Assembly (NCBI GenBank): GCA_910575035.1
Contig: CAJTDL010000010.1
Coordinates: 1-64,000, forward strand
Direction of reading: 5' to 3'
Source: Lachnospiraceae bacterium
GTDB taxonomy: Bacteria > Bacillota > Clostridia > Lachnospirales > Lachnospiraceae
DNA: 64,000 nt
This document shows positions 36,990 through 46,314 of the stretch, one piece after another. Every line of letters begins with the position of its first letter. Positions within the stretch are counted from its first letter, which is position 1. Below the pieces are notes generated by a model, which saw only the letters and a program-made list of their open reading frames with translations, made no database searches and was not told the DNA's origin. The position numbers were made by a program, and so were the translations under genes.

Positions 36990-38152
36990 ATTACTATTCA
37001 TGATCCAAGATTCTCTCATAGTAACAATTCGGGATAATATTTAAAGTTTTATTCCGCAAAACTTGCTCCTCACTCCTGAATCATGTTCTCATGGAATGCG
37101 CAGTTCAATGCATTTCTGAACCATGAATCAATGTCTGTAACTTAAGGAATTTTAATGACATGGAACAGGTGGATAGCTAAGCATACATCTGGGAGGGGGC
37201 AGGAACAGGGAACGGATGGATGGCTAAGCATACATCATGAGGGGGCAGGGCATAAGGATTGCTCTTGTTTCAGCGTTCAAGAATTAGGAATTTCTAAGCA
37301 GTTCCAAAAAACTGTACTATCCAGACGGAACCACCCTGCTATTCTAGGAACTGCTAAAAAACTCTTAATCCCTATCAACTCACAAAAACAGTCTCTTATG
37401 CCCTACTCCCTCCCCGACTACGTTTTTAAATATGGCAGTTGTAAACCTTAGCCTTCTGGATAACATCACCATCTGCAACGTGGAAATTCTTACCAAACCC
37501 CTTTCCCCGGACAGCCAATTGATTTATGGACTTGTGCAACAAGGCTTTGGCTGCTTCTGGTAAGTATTTACCCCCTGCTGCTTAACAGACAAAACCCATA
37601 GACTTGTCAGATGGAACTTTTTTTAATGATTCTTATTTATACTCTATGCAAAACCAAACCGAATACTTCTTAAAATCACATTTTATCATGGGCAATGCCA
37701 ATCGCCTGAAAGCCAGGAGTTAATTTTCTGCTTTACAGCTATGGAAAACGTAGTCAGGAAGCTGCTGGAGCTCCAGGCTTGCCCTTCTGACTTACGGAGG
37801 GAATTGAGAGTTTCTGAGCAGTTACCCAAACAGTTAGGGATTTGCGGACGGAAACGTCCGCAAAGGCCATGACTACGCCATGGACGGCGTGGCCATGGCG
37901 GTTCCGTCCGCGTGGTACATCCTCCCTGGAACTGCTTATAAACTTTCAATCCAGATGCCAGAACAAGGGCAAACCTGAAAGCCACAGCTGCTCTCTGACG
38001 GCCGCTTAGTCATCCTGAACCCAGGTGACCGCTTAGCCATCCCTGAACTCTGTCGGCCTCTTAGCCATCCCTCAACCCTGTCGGCCTCTTAGCCATCCCT
38101 CAACCCTGTCTATTAATCCCTTAAGTTACTGATATTGGCAATAAATAGTAAG
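36990..38152. mobile_element. 1.16-kb non-coding TTACTATTCA element (copy B) with perfect 8-bp target duplication
   Basis: Left end ATTACTATTCATGATCCAA, right end TTGGCAATAAATAGTAAG. GAATGTTT occurs directly before (36982-36989) and after (38153-38160). Inside are a module shared with the remnant at 23.6 kb (37074-37133), two tandem units with GGCTAAGCATACATC, two long imperfect hairpins (37244-37412 and 37749-38005) whose arms match those of element A, and right-hand repeats CGGCCTCTTAGCCATCCCTC. The middle (about 37430-37740) contains CCCATAGACTTGTCAGAT, which matches element A in inverse orientation. No credible protein gene. Confidence 0.8.
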
Positions 38153-38221
38153 GAATGTTTCACATAATTTATTCTAAATCTATAGAAATCAAAATGTTTA
38201 TTTAGACATAAAACACTAAAA

Positions 38222-38237
38222 TGTTTCACGTGAAACA
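38222..38237. promoter_or_regulatory. parS: parS site 3
   Basis: Perfect TGTTTCACGTGAAACA, ending 3 bp before the last base of the kinase-like gene. Confidence 0.97.
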
Positions 38238-38240
38238 TTC

Positions 38241-39257
38241 TCAACTATGAAAAGGAATATCAATCATAATCATAGTTCCTTTGCCTTTTGATGATATTAT
38301 ATCTAATTTTCCATCTAAAAGATAGAGTCTTTGCTTCATACTAGAAATTCCTACTCCTATCTTATTTTCATCCTGCAATATTTTTAAATCAAATCCATTA
38401 CCATCATCTTCTACCACTAATCTCAGATGCGTTGATTCATAATTAATTTGTATTCTTATCATTTTAGCATTTGCATATTTAATTACATTATCACAAGATT
38501 CTTTCACTACTTTCATGACTGTTAATTTTATATCTTTCGATAGTTCTACTTTATTTCCTTCTATTTCAAAAAATACTTGTATATTTTTGTTTTCAAATAT
38601 AGATAATTCTTTTTTTATTAATTCTTCCAAATTCATTTCCACTAAAGGAAAAAAAGGAATATCATATACGATTCGCAACATATTCTGCATAGAATCTTTC
38701 ATATATTCCACCATTTGTCCTAATTCCTTATGACTGCCCATTACATCTACATTTACCAAACGACTGCATACTTCTATTTTATGTATCATATGATCATAGT
38801 TTTGAATCATTGTATCGTATAACTGCTTTGCAGTGCGTTGGCGTTCTAAATCATGCACTCTCAAAATTTCTCTATGGTATTCTTTTATTAATTTCAAAGA
38901 ACTACTTTTTTCTAAAAAAATTTTCATATTATTACGTTCTGCATCAAGAACAATTTCTAATTCCTCTATACGAAGATTCAATATTTTTAAATTTTTTTCT
39001 ATCTGAGATATTTCTGACTCTAACAAGTTCTGCTCACTCTGCAGGCTCAAAATTTTATCATGGCTATTTGGGTTTAACTTTCTAGGTGAAAAAGGCTCTA
39101 AATTATTATCTAAGGACTTTTTTAATTTATCAATAAATCTTTGATTATTATTTCGTAAAGTTACTTTTTTTTGAAGTTCCCTTTCTAAATTTAATATACG
39201 TTCAAATAAATCCTGATGCATTTTTTCCAAATAAGATACTACTACATTTTTCTCCAT
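38241..39257 (-). CDS. DegS-like cytoplasmic kinase homologue lacking the phospho-acceptor histidine
   Basis: 338 aa, no membrane segment. A long coiled coil (about 1-125) leads to a HisKA_3-like helix reading DLERQRTAKQLYDTMIQ. The usual motif is E-R-x-R-I-A-x-E-L-H-D, so the acceptor His is Tyr147 here (codon TAC at 38817-38819). The HATPase domain keeps its N box (VVKESCDNVIKYANA), G1 (VVEDDGNGFD) and G2 (GVGISSMKQRLYLLDGKL). It may bind ATP but should not autophosphorylate on the normal site. No response regulator gene is adjacent. The stop abuts parS site 3. Confidence 0.8.
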   Translation of the reverse strand: MEKNVVVSYLEKMHQDLFERILNLERELQKKVTLRNNNQRFIDKLKKSLDNNLEPFSPRKLNPNSHDKILSLQSEQNLLESEISQIEKNLKILNLRIEELEIVLDAERNNMKIFLEKSSSLKLIKEYHREILRVHDLERQRTAKQLYDTMIQNYDHMIHKIEVCSRLVNVDVMGSHKELGQMVEYMKDSMQNMLRIVYDIPFFPLVEMNLEELIKKELSIFENKNIQVFFEIEGNKVELSKDIKLTVMKVVKESCDNVIKYANAKMIRIQINYESTHLRLVVEDDGNGFDLKILQDENKIGVGISSMKQRLYLLDGKLDIISSKGKGTMIMIDIPFHS

Positions 39258-39478
39258 TACTATTCCTTTCTGTTAATATATCTATAGCAAGTTCTTCATC
39301 CATTATCGCTCTAAAAATGCCAAACAGATATGGCAAATCTTAAAACTGAAATTTTATGGTAACTATTGTAATAACAGCTTAATACCAATATTTCAATTCA
39401 CATACAAAATATTCTCTGTTAATATTTTAAAGTTTACACTTACCTATAAGTTTGTTTTAACATCAAAACTACCTAAAT

Positions 39479-39724
39479 CTAATTATTCATCTGACCTTCT
39501 CTACATTTTAAAAAATTTATTGCATCTTCATATGTATATTCCATTGTAGGCACAGCATCCAAAAATTCAATCGTATCGTTGTTTGCTGTTGCATTAACTA
39601 TCATTTTAGGTGTAATAAAAGGCAAAGGAAATTTCTTTTCTGTTCGTTCTGTTTTTAATATCATCTTATTCATATTATTCAGCACTTCTAATGTCAAATT
39701 ATATATATGATTATAACATATCAA
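39479..39724 (-). CDS. Small hypothetical protein
   Basis: Up to 81 codons; an inner ATG at 39673 gives 64 aa (MNKMILKTERTEKKFPLPF, TIEFLDAVPTMEYTYEDAI, ending GQMNN). No family recognised and no strong ribosome site at either start. It lies alone between the kinase-like gene and the hydrolase-like gene, so it may be a chance frame. The surrounding 39258-39478 and 39725-39979 hold nothing else I recognise. Confidence 0.3.
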   Translation of the reverse strand: MICYNHIYNLTLEVLNNMNKMILKTERTEKKFPLPFITPKMIVNATANNDTIEFLDAVPTMEYTYEDAINFLKCREGQMNN

Positions 39725-39979
39725 TCTGAATGTATATTTATTTTGAGTTTCTTCATTTTTATATTAACACCCTTGAAATTTACATAACCCTGTGTTGTTT
39801 ACTAAACTTCCGCATCTGGCTTTCAAATTCCAAACTAAATATTATTTTAATAGGCTCCTACTCCACCGTTTACATTAAAGAACACTTGTTTGTAAAAATT
39901 AGCTTTCCTAATTAAATTTATTGTATCCCAAAACAAAAGTGAAGAAAAGAGATATTTTTTAAATTTTACTATATTTTAT

Positions 39980-40008
39980 TTGTATATCCCGTTCATTTCG
40001 TCTATAAT
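39980..40008 (+). promoter_or_regulatory. Promoter of the hydrolase-fold gene
   Basis: TTGTAT (39980-39985), 17-bp spacer, TATAAT (40003-40008); start codon 37 nt on, with GGAAAGGGG in between. Confidence 0.75.
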
Positions 40009-40044
40009 AGAGGTTAGAAAAACAATCGGAAAGGGGATGGCAAA

Positions 40045-41001
40045 ATGAAAAAGTATATTCGAAATTTTTTATTTTTAACGACTATGACAACTGCTGCCGT
40101 TTATGGTATTAATAAAATGATCAACCACTCTACTGCCAAAAAAAATCTACTTAAAACAGATAAAGGAAAATTTTACAATTGGAGATATGGGAATATTTTT
40201 TATACAAAGCAGGGGAAAGGGAAGCCAGTATTGTTGGTTCATGATTTAAATCCTGCTGCTTCTTCCTTTGAATGGGATAAGATCATTAAACATCTTTCCA
40301 AAAAATATACTGTTTATGCCATTGACCTGTTAGGATGCGGACGGAGCGACAAGCCAAATATGACATACAGCAATTTTCTCTATGTGCAATTGATCACGGA
40401 TTTCATTAAATATATTATTGGAGAGAAAGCCGATGTAGTTTCTACAGGGGAATCTTCTTCTTTTTCTTTGATGGCATGTAATATGAATCCAGAATGCTTC
40501 CAAAAAATAATTGTAATCAATCCCAGCAATTTGGCTAAGCTGAACAAAACTCCTAACAAGAGAAAAAACGCACTGAAGTTTCTGATTGACAGCCCTATTA
40601 TTGGGACAACCATTTATAATCTGATATTTACAACTCGAAATATTTACAAGACATTTTATAATAATTATTATTATAAAAAGCATATGGTACCCACAAAGCT
40701 TATCAATTCCTACCATGAAGCCGCACACATAGGGCATAGCAACGGGAAATACCTGCTTTCCAGCATAAAGGCAAATTACACAAATATTAATATTGTACAT
40801 GCATTGAAAAAAATTGACAATAGTATCTATTTAATCGAAAGCAAAGGAAAGCCCTGCAGTGAGAAAATTATTAATTCTTATATTTCCTATAATTCATCCA
40901 TTGAAGCTTCTTATGTAGATGAATCTATTTATTTGCCTCAATTAGAAGTGCCTGAAAAGCTTTTAGATATTTTGAATCTGTATCTGGATCCAGTAAAATA
41001 A
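40045..41001 (+). CDS. Alpha/beta-hydrolase-fold protein with altered catalytic residues
   Basis: 318 aa, with an N-terminal hydrophobic segment (about 5-24) that may anchor it. The fold is clear: GKPVLLVHDLNPAASSFEWD, YTVYAIDLLGCGRSDKP, a nucleophile elbow STGESSSF (Ser137; usual form G-x-S-x-G has Ser for the last Gly) and the C-terminal segment ESIYLPQLEVPEKLLDIL. In active members that segment reads S-G-H-x-P-x-x-E-x-P, so the catalytic His position is Tyr296. It may therefore be a non-enzymatic or altered member. Single gene with its own promoter; convergent with rsmG. Confidence 0.8.
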   Translation: MKKYIRNFLFLTTMTTAAVYGINKMINHSTAKKNLLKTDKGKFYNWRYGNIFYTKQGKGKPVLLVHDLNPAASSFEWDKIIKHLSKKYTVYAIDLLGCGRSDKPNMTYSNFLYVQLITDFIKYIIGEKADVVSTGESSSFSLMACNMNPECFQKIIVINPSNLAKLNKTPNKRKNALKFLIDSPIIGTTIYNLIFTTRNIYKTFYNNYYYKKHMVPTKLINSYHEAAHIGHSNGKYLLSSIKANYTNINIVHALKKIDNSIYLIESKGKPCSEKIINSYISYNSSIEASYVDESIYLPQLEVPEKLLDILNLYLDPVK

Positions 41002-41091
41002 TAGCAATTTAGCAGCTATTCCATAAATCTGCCCAAGGCTTGTGTACTGACATACTAGTACATTGTAAAATAAATTGCCAATATATTGTTA

Positions 41092-41128
41092 CGGGATATT
41101 TTTCTGAGAGTATGTGCCAAAAAACATA
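41092..41128. repeat. Copy of a small dispersed repeat
   Basis: GGATATTTTTCTGAGAGTATG followed by a TGCCAAAAAACATA-like part, closely matching 35538-35575. A related core TTACGGGAT..CTGAGGGTAT is at 47638-47662. Confidence 0.5.
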
Positions 41129-41169
41129 TACCTAGATTGTCCAAGAAATAATGTAACGCTTTACGTACA

Positions 41170-41196
41170 AATCCCCCGCCATAAACGCGGGGGATT
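41170..41196. terminator. Terminator-like hairpin between hydrolase-fold gene and rsmG
   Basis: AATCCCCCGC / GCGGGGGATT, a perfect 10-bp stem with a 7-nt loop, between convergent genes. T-runs are weak on both sides. Confidence 0.6.
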
Positions 41197-41328
41197 AAAT
41201 TTATAATGCAATCAATGAAACTACCTTAAGGTAACGTAAAATCAACAAAACAAGTAAATCTTGTGCTTATCCAAACCAGCATCCAGTTAAAACACTTAAT
41301 AACCTGAATACTTTAACACTTACGTTAA

Positions 41329-42057
41329 CTAAATAGGATTTTTCGATGGAACGCCAGCTTTTCTTGGATATGCTTTAGGTGTCCTTTTTATTTTTTCTAT
41401 ACTTACAAAGGAACGGGAAAGATCTGTACCTGTCAGGACAAATTTCTGTACATTTGCAGCCTTTCCGCCTAAAACAGATACTGCCTTTTTTGCCTGCTTT
41501 ACTTCTTCTTCTATTTCTCCCGATTTATAGGAAACAAATATTCCTCCTATTTTTAAAAAGGGAATACAGTATTCGCACAATGATGACAGATTTGCTACGG
41601 CTCTGGAGACACAAAGGTCAAATTTTTCCCGGTATTCTGCTTTCCTTGCCATTTCCTCTGCTCTGCCATGAACTGCATAAATTCCCTTTAATCCTAGTGA
41701 CTCTATCACTTCTTTTAAAAAGGCTATCCTCTTATTTAGAGAATCCATAAGAAGAATTTCCATATCAGGAAACAATATTTTAAGAGGAATTCCTGGGAAT
41801 CCTGCACCCGTCCCTAAATCTAATACACGAATATTTTTATTCAGATCCATGCTGGCTGCCAAGCTTACAGAATCCAGATAATGCTTTTCAACAACTTCAT
41901 CCCATTCTGTAATTGCAGTTAAATTCACTACTTTATTCCTTTCAACCATCATCTGATAGAAGATAGTAAACTGGTTTAACATCTCCTCAGAAAATGCAAT
42001 TCCTAATGCACTTAAGCCATTTTGGAATCTTTCCAATTTCATTTCATTTATATCCAT
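41329..42057 (-). CDS. rsmG: 16S rRNA (guanine-N7) methyltransferase RsmG (GidB)
   Basis: About 242 aa. It methylates N7 of G527 (E. coli numbering) in 16S rRNA using SAM. The SAM-binding loop is VLDLGTGAGFPGIPLKI, followed by LLMDSLNKRIAFL and SRAVANLSSLCEYCIPFL. The ATG at 42057 is chosen for GGAG at 6-7 nt; the longer frame begins with TTG. Last gene of the mnmE-mnmG-rsmG run on the minus strand. Confidence 0.95.
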   Translation of the reverse strand: MDINEMKLERFQNGLSALGIAFSEEMLNQFTIFYQMMVERNKVVNLTAITEWDEVVEKHYLDSVSLAASMDLNKNIRVLDLGTGAGFPGIPLKILFPDMEILLMDSLNKRIAFLKEVIESLGLKGIYAVHGRAEEMARKAEYREKFDLCVSRAVANLSSLCEYCIPFLKIGGIFVSYKSGEIEEEVKQAKKAVSVLGGKAANVQKFVLTGTDLSRSFVSIEKIKRTPKAYPRKAGVPSKNPI

Positions 42058-42124
42058 ATTTTTCTCCATCAACTTAATGACAAAACTCTTTTTCTAAAAT
42101 ATACAGCTCACCTTACAAAATTAA

Positions 42125-44002
42125 CTATTTTCCATACTGATCCATATACACCAACAATACAGAAATATCTGCTGGAGACACTCCTGCAATCCTGGAAGCC
42201 TGGCCAATATTGATGGGCTGATACAAATTTAATTTTTGCACCGCTTCAGTCCGAAGGCTCTTTACCTGACCATAATCAAAATCCTGTGGAAGCTTTTTGT
42301 GCTCTAATCTCTTAAATTCCTTTACCTGCTTCAGCTGCCTTTTGATATACCCATCATATTTCACATGGATATTCACCTGTTCTATTACATCTTTCCAAAG
42401 CTTTGGCCTATCTGGATCAATTTCTTCCAAATCCTCATAACAGAGCTCAGGCCTTCGAATCAGCTCTGCAATAGTGCTTCCTGCATTTAAGGGCGTGCTT
42501 CCATGCTGCACCAATAACTCCTGCACTTTTTTGGAAGCTCCTATATTCACATGCTGGATCCTTTCCACTTCTTTTTCAATCAGAGCCTCTTTTTCCACAA
42601 TTCGGTCGTATCTCTGCTGACTTATCAACCCTATCTCATATCCTTTTCTGGATAACCGTAAATCAGCATTGTCCTGGCGCAGCAACAAACGGTATTCTGC
42701 CCGGGAAGTCATCATGCGATAAGGCTCTTTGTTATCCTTCGTCACTAAATCATCAATCAAAACACCAATATATGCTTCTGAGCGATCCAAGACCAAAGGT
42801 TCCCTTCCCAATACAAACATTGCTGCATTAATCCCTGCCACCAACCCCTGTGCTGCCGCTTCTTCATATCCAGAGCTGCCATTAAACTGCCCGCCTGAAA
42901 ACAACCCCTTGATCCCCTTAAATTCCAAAGTTGGATATAGCTGCCTTGGATTGATACAGTCATATTCTATAGCATAGGCATTCCGCACAATCTTGGCATT
43001 TTCAAGCCCTGCTACCGTACGATACATTGCATACTGAACATCTTCCGGAAGGGAGCTGGACATTCCCCCTACATACATCTCGTTAGTATACAGCCCTTCT
43101 GGCTCTATAAATACCTGATGCCGTTCTTTATCAGAAAATTTCACCACCTTATCTTCTATAGATGGGCAATATCTTGGCCCAGTCCCTTCGATGATCCCAG
43201 AATAAAGAGGTGAGCGGTCCAAATTATTTTTAATGATCTCATGGGTTTTCTCATTTGTATAGGTAAGCCAACAAGAAACTTGGTTAATCTGGACATCCTC
43301 TGGATCTGTCGTAAAGGAAAAAGGCACAACCTTCTCATCTCCCTTTTGTTCCTGCATCTGAGAAAAATCAATGGACCGCTTATCAATTCTGGCTGGCGTA
43401 CCCGTCTTAAAGCGAAACAATTCCACACCATGCTTTTTCAAGGAATCCGATAAATAATTTGCAGGCTGCAGGCCATTCGGGCCTGTATGATTTACCACAT
43501 CCCCAAAAAGGCATCTGGATTTCAAATAAGTTCCTGTGCAAAGGACAACTGCATGGCTATGGTATATTGCACCGGAAAAAGTTTTTACCCCCTGAATCCT
43601 CCCATCCTCCACCATCAATTCTGTTACTTCCGCCTGACGCAATGTTAAATGTTCTGTATTTTCCAGCGTATTCCGCATCAACTGGCTATACTTTGCCTTG
43701 TCTGCCTGTGCCCGGAGGGAATGGACCGCAGGCCCTTTCGAAACATTCAGCATCTTTGATTGGATAAATGCCTGATCTATATTGATCCCCATCTGCCCTC
43801 CCAGGGCGTCCACTTCCCGCACCAAATGCCCTTTTGAACTCCCTCCAATATTAGGGTTACAAGGCATCAAAGCTATGCTCTCTATACTAACGGTAAATAT
43901 AATCGTCTCCAATCCCAACCTTGCACAGGCAAGAGCCGCCTCACATCCCGCATGCCCTGCTCCTACTACACAAACATCATATTCTTCTATTATCTGAGGC
44001 AT
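42125..44002 (-). CDS. mnmG: tRNA uridine-5-carboxymethylaminomethyl modification enzyme MnmG (GidA)
   Basis: 625 aa, normal length. FAD-binding [17 protein letters not shown] at the N-terminus, then [23 protein letters not shown] and the second signature [21 protein letters not shown]. With MnmE it makes the cmnm5 modification at wobble U34 of certain tRNAs. AGGAGGGG lies 6 nt before the ATG. Encoded directly after mnmE. Confidence 0.97.
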   Translation of the reverse strand: MPQIIEEYDVCVVGAGHAGCEAALACARLGLETIIFTVSIESIALMPCNPNIGGSSKGHLVREVDALGGQMGINIDQAFIQSKMLNVSKGPAVHSLRAQADKAKYSQLMRNTLENTEHLTLRQAEVTELMVEDGRIQGVKTFSGAIYHSHAVVLCTGTYLKSRCLFGDVVNHTGPNGLQPANYLSDSLKKHGVELFRFKTGTPARIDKRSIDFSQMQEQKGDEKVVPFSFTTDPEDVQINQVSCWLTYTNEKTHEIIKNNLDRSPLYSGIIEGTGPRYCPSIEDKVVKFSDKERHQVFIEPEGLYTNEMYVGGMSSSLPEDVQYAMYRTVAGLENAKIVRNAYAIEYDCINPRQLYPTLEFKGIKGLFSGGQFNGSSGYEEAAAQGLVAGINAAMFVLGREPLVLDRSEAYIGVLIDDLVTKDNKEPYRMMTSRAEYRLLLRQDNADLRLSRKGYEIGLISQQRYDRIVEKEALIEKEVERIQHVNIGASKKVQELLVQHGSTPLNAGSTIAELIRRPELCYEDLEEIDPDRPKLWKDVIEQVNIHVKYDGYIKRQLKQVKEFKRLEHKKLPQDFDYGQVKSLRTEAVQKLNLYQPINIGQASRIAGVSPADISVLLVYMDQYGK

Positions 44003-44123
44003 AAAACCCCTCCTTTTCCATATGTCCTACTGATCCTACTATATATTTACCCTATTTTCTATTATCTAAGATTCAAATTTTCCCTTTCCACTCGTATCCC
44101 ATCTATTCCACTCTCATAATATA

Positions 44124-45518
44124 TTATTTCCCCATACAAAATTTCGAGAAAATCTCATTTACTAAATCTTCTCCTACAGATTCCCCTATTATGCTCCCCA
44201 GCTCTTCATAAGCATCCATCAGGTCAATAGAATAAAAATCCTCTGACATACCATCTACAATGCTTTGCTTCACAAGCAAAAGACTGTCCAATGCTGATTG
44301 AAGTGCTGCCTTCTGCCTGACGCTTGTAATATACACCTCATCATTAAAACATATTTCCCCTTTGAAAAAAAGCTCTTTGATCAATTCCTCTAATTGCCTT
44401 ATCCCTGTCTTTTCCTTCGCAGAAATAGAAATTACAGGAAAATCCATCCTATTCTTTGCCATCTCCTCCCGTAATCTCTCCTCTGTCACCACTTGGAGCA
44501 AATCCGACTTATTTAAAAGCGCCACTGCTTTCTTTCCTCTACCCAAAAGGCTCAAAATCCTCTTATCATTTTCATCCAAATCCAAAGAAGCATCCACCAC
44601 ATAAACCACAAAATCTGCCGCCGCTAAATATTCCTCTGTACGCGCCACTCCAATCTTCTCTACTTGGTCCACCGCCTCCCGGATTCCAGCTGTGTCAATT
44701 ACATTTAGTGTAATCCCATTTAAGTTAATCTGCTCCTCTAAAACATCCCGCGTAGTCCCAGCAATATCTGTTACAATCGCTTTCTCTCTCCCCACCAACA
44801 CATTCATCAAAGACGATTTTCCTGCATTTGGCTTACCCACAATTACAGTATTGATACCTTCCTTCAGCAAAACCCCATTTTCAGAAGATGACAACAAAAT
44901 GTTTACCTCCTCTACTACCCCTTCCACCTTTTCCAAAAGCCGATCCCCATATCCCTCCAAAGAAATATGTTCCGGATCATCCAATGCAGACTCAATAAAT
45001 GCAATTTCATGAAGGATTCCTCCCCGCACCGCCTGAATCTTGTCCTTCACCTTCCCCTGCAGCTGATGCATGGAACATTCCAATGCAAAGTCATTTTTTG
45101 CCTGAATCAAATCCATTACCGATTCTGCCTGCGACAGATCTATCCTCCCATTTAAAAAAGCCCTTTTTGTAAATTCCCCTGGCTCTGCTGCCCTGGCGCC
45201 ATTCTTAAGCACTGTTTCCAAAATCCGCCGCATCACCAAGGTTCCCCCATGACAGTCAATCTCTATGGTATCTTCCCTAGTATAAGTATTTGGTGCCCTC
45301 AAAGCTAACACCATTACTTCATCCACTACATTCTCCCCATCACAAATATACCCATAATGGACAGTATGACTCTCTGCCTGTGACAGCCGCTTATCTCCCT
45401 TTTTGGACCGATACACCCGATCTATCACCTGAAAGGCTTCCTCCCCGCTAATCCGAATAATCCCAATCCCTGCATTTGTCATAGCTGTTGCAATTGCTGC
45501 AATTGTTTCCGTTTTCAT
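44124..45518 (-). CDS. mnmE: tRNA modification GTPase MnmE (TrmE)
   Basis: 464 aa. An N-terminal formyl-THF-binding domain (SQAESVMDLIQAK, EPGEFTKRAFLNGRIDL), an inserted G domain with GKPNAGKSSLMNVLVG, DIAGTTRD, DTAGIR and NKSD, and the C-terminal C-x-G-K motif FCMGK carrying the conserved Cys. Partner of MnmG. The ATG at 45518 is chosen because GGAGG lies 6-7 nt upstream; the longer frame starts with TTG. Confidence 0.97.
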   Translation of the reverse strand: MKTETIAAIATAMTNAGIGIIRISGEEAFQVIDRVYRSKKGDKRLSQAESHTVHYGYICDGENVVDEVMVLALRAPNTYTREDTIEIDCHGGTLVMRRILETVLKNGARAAEPGEFTKRAFLNGRIDLSQAESVMDLIQAKNDFALECSMHQLQGKVKDKIQAVRGGILHEIAFIESALDDPEHISLEGYGDRLLEKVEGVVEEVNILLSSSENGVLLKEGINTVIVGKPNAGKSSLMNVLVGREKAIVTDIAGTTRDVLEEQINLNGITLNVIDTAGIREAVDQVEKIGVARTEEYLAAADFVVYVVDASLDLDENDKRILSLLGRGKKAVALLNKSDLLQVVTEERLREEMAKNRMDFPVISISAKEKTGIRQLEELIKELFFKGEICFNDEVYITSVRQKAALQSALDSLLLVKQSIVDGMSEDFYSIDLMDAYEELGSIIGESVGEDLVNEIFSKFCMGK

Positions 45519-45577
45519 TCCATGCCTCCAAAGCAAACATAGTTTCCATAATTACAAATCCATATATCTACAAAAAA

Positions 45578-45622
45578 GGCTTTCTCAAAAATGCATTCAT
45601 TTACTGCATATTGAGAAAACCT
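45578..45622 (-). terminator. Terminator after jag
   Basis: GGTTTTCTCAATATGCA / TGCATTTTTGAGAAAGCC imperfect stem, followed by TTTTTTG on the minus strand. It separates the rpmH-to-jag unit from mnmE. Confidence 0.75.
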
Positions 45623-45662
45623 TCTCGATTTACCCTTTCATTTCAAAAAATCCATCTTAAGA

Positions 45663-46289
45663 TTAATTCCTCTTCAATGTTACCACAACATGGCGATAAG
45701 GCTCATCCCCTTCACTATGGGTATTCACATACCGATCCCCCTGTAATGCTGAATGGATAATCCTTCTCTCAAAGGGATTCATAGGCTCCAAAGAAACCGA
45801 TCTCTTAGTTCTCTTTACCTTATAAGCAATATTCTTAGCCAAATTCTCCAGTGTTTCTTTTCTGCGCTTCCGATAATCCTCTGTATCAATCTTTACCTTT
45901 ACATATTCGCTTACCTGTTTCCCTACTGCCAAATTTGTCAAATACTGCAAAGAGTCCAGTGTCTGCCCGCGTTTTCCGATTAAAACGCCCATATCGCTGC
46001 CCTTTAACTCCACATCAATATTTTTCTCATCCTCACTCTTAGTAATAAGGATCTCTACCTGCATATCCATAGCCCTAAACACATCATTTAAAAAGCTGCG
46101 CACATGATCTTCAATTGTAGATTTTTTGCGTATCCGAATCTTTGCTGGCTTGCTTCCAATCCCAAAAAATCCAGGGCTTCCCTTCTCAATCACTTCATAT
46201 TCAATTTTATCACTGGTAGTCCCAAGCTTTATCAAACCTTCTGTAACTGCCTCATCCACTGTTTTCATTGATATTTCAATAAAATCCAT
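45663..46289 (-). CDS. jag: RNA-binding protein Jag (KhpB)
   Basis: 208 aa. Jag-N domain (about 1-52, SMKTVDEAVTEGLIKLG and GSPGFFGIGSKPAKIR), a KH domain with GVLIGKRGQTLDSLQYL, and an R3H domain (RRKETLENLAKNIA, NPFERRIIHSALQG). Jag/KhpB binds RNA and affects cell elongation and division in streptococci. It is encoded just after yidC, the usual order. Confidence 0.95.
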   Translation of the reverse strand: MDFIEISMKTVDEAVTEGLIKLGTTSDKIEYEVIEKGSPGFFGIGSKPAKIRIRKKSTIEDHVRSFLNDVFRAMDMQVEILITKSEDEKNIDVELKGSDMGVLIGKRGQTLDSLQYLTNLAVGKQVSEYVKVKIDTEDYRKRRKETLENLAKNIAYKVKRTKRSVSLEPMNPFERRIIHSALQGDRYVNTHSEGDEPYRHVVVTLKRN

Positions 46290-46314
46290 CTAAAATCCCC
46301 CTGTGATACTGAAA

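Noticed and set aside
41170-41196. Possible CRISPR repeat because of the GC-rich AATCCCCCGC palindrome
   Set aside because: Only one copy and no spacers; it fits a terminator between convergent genes.
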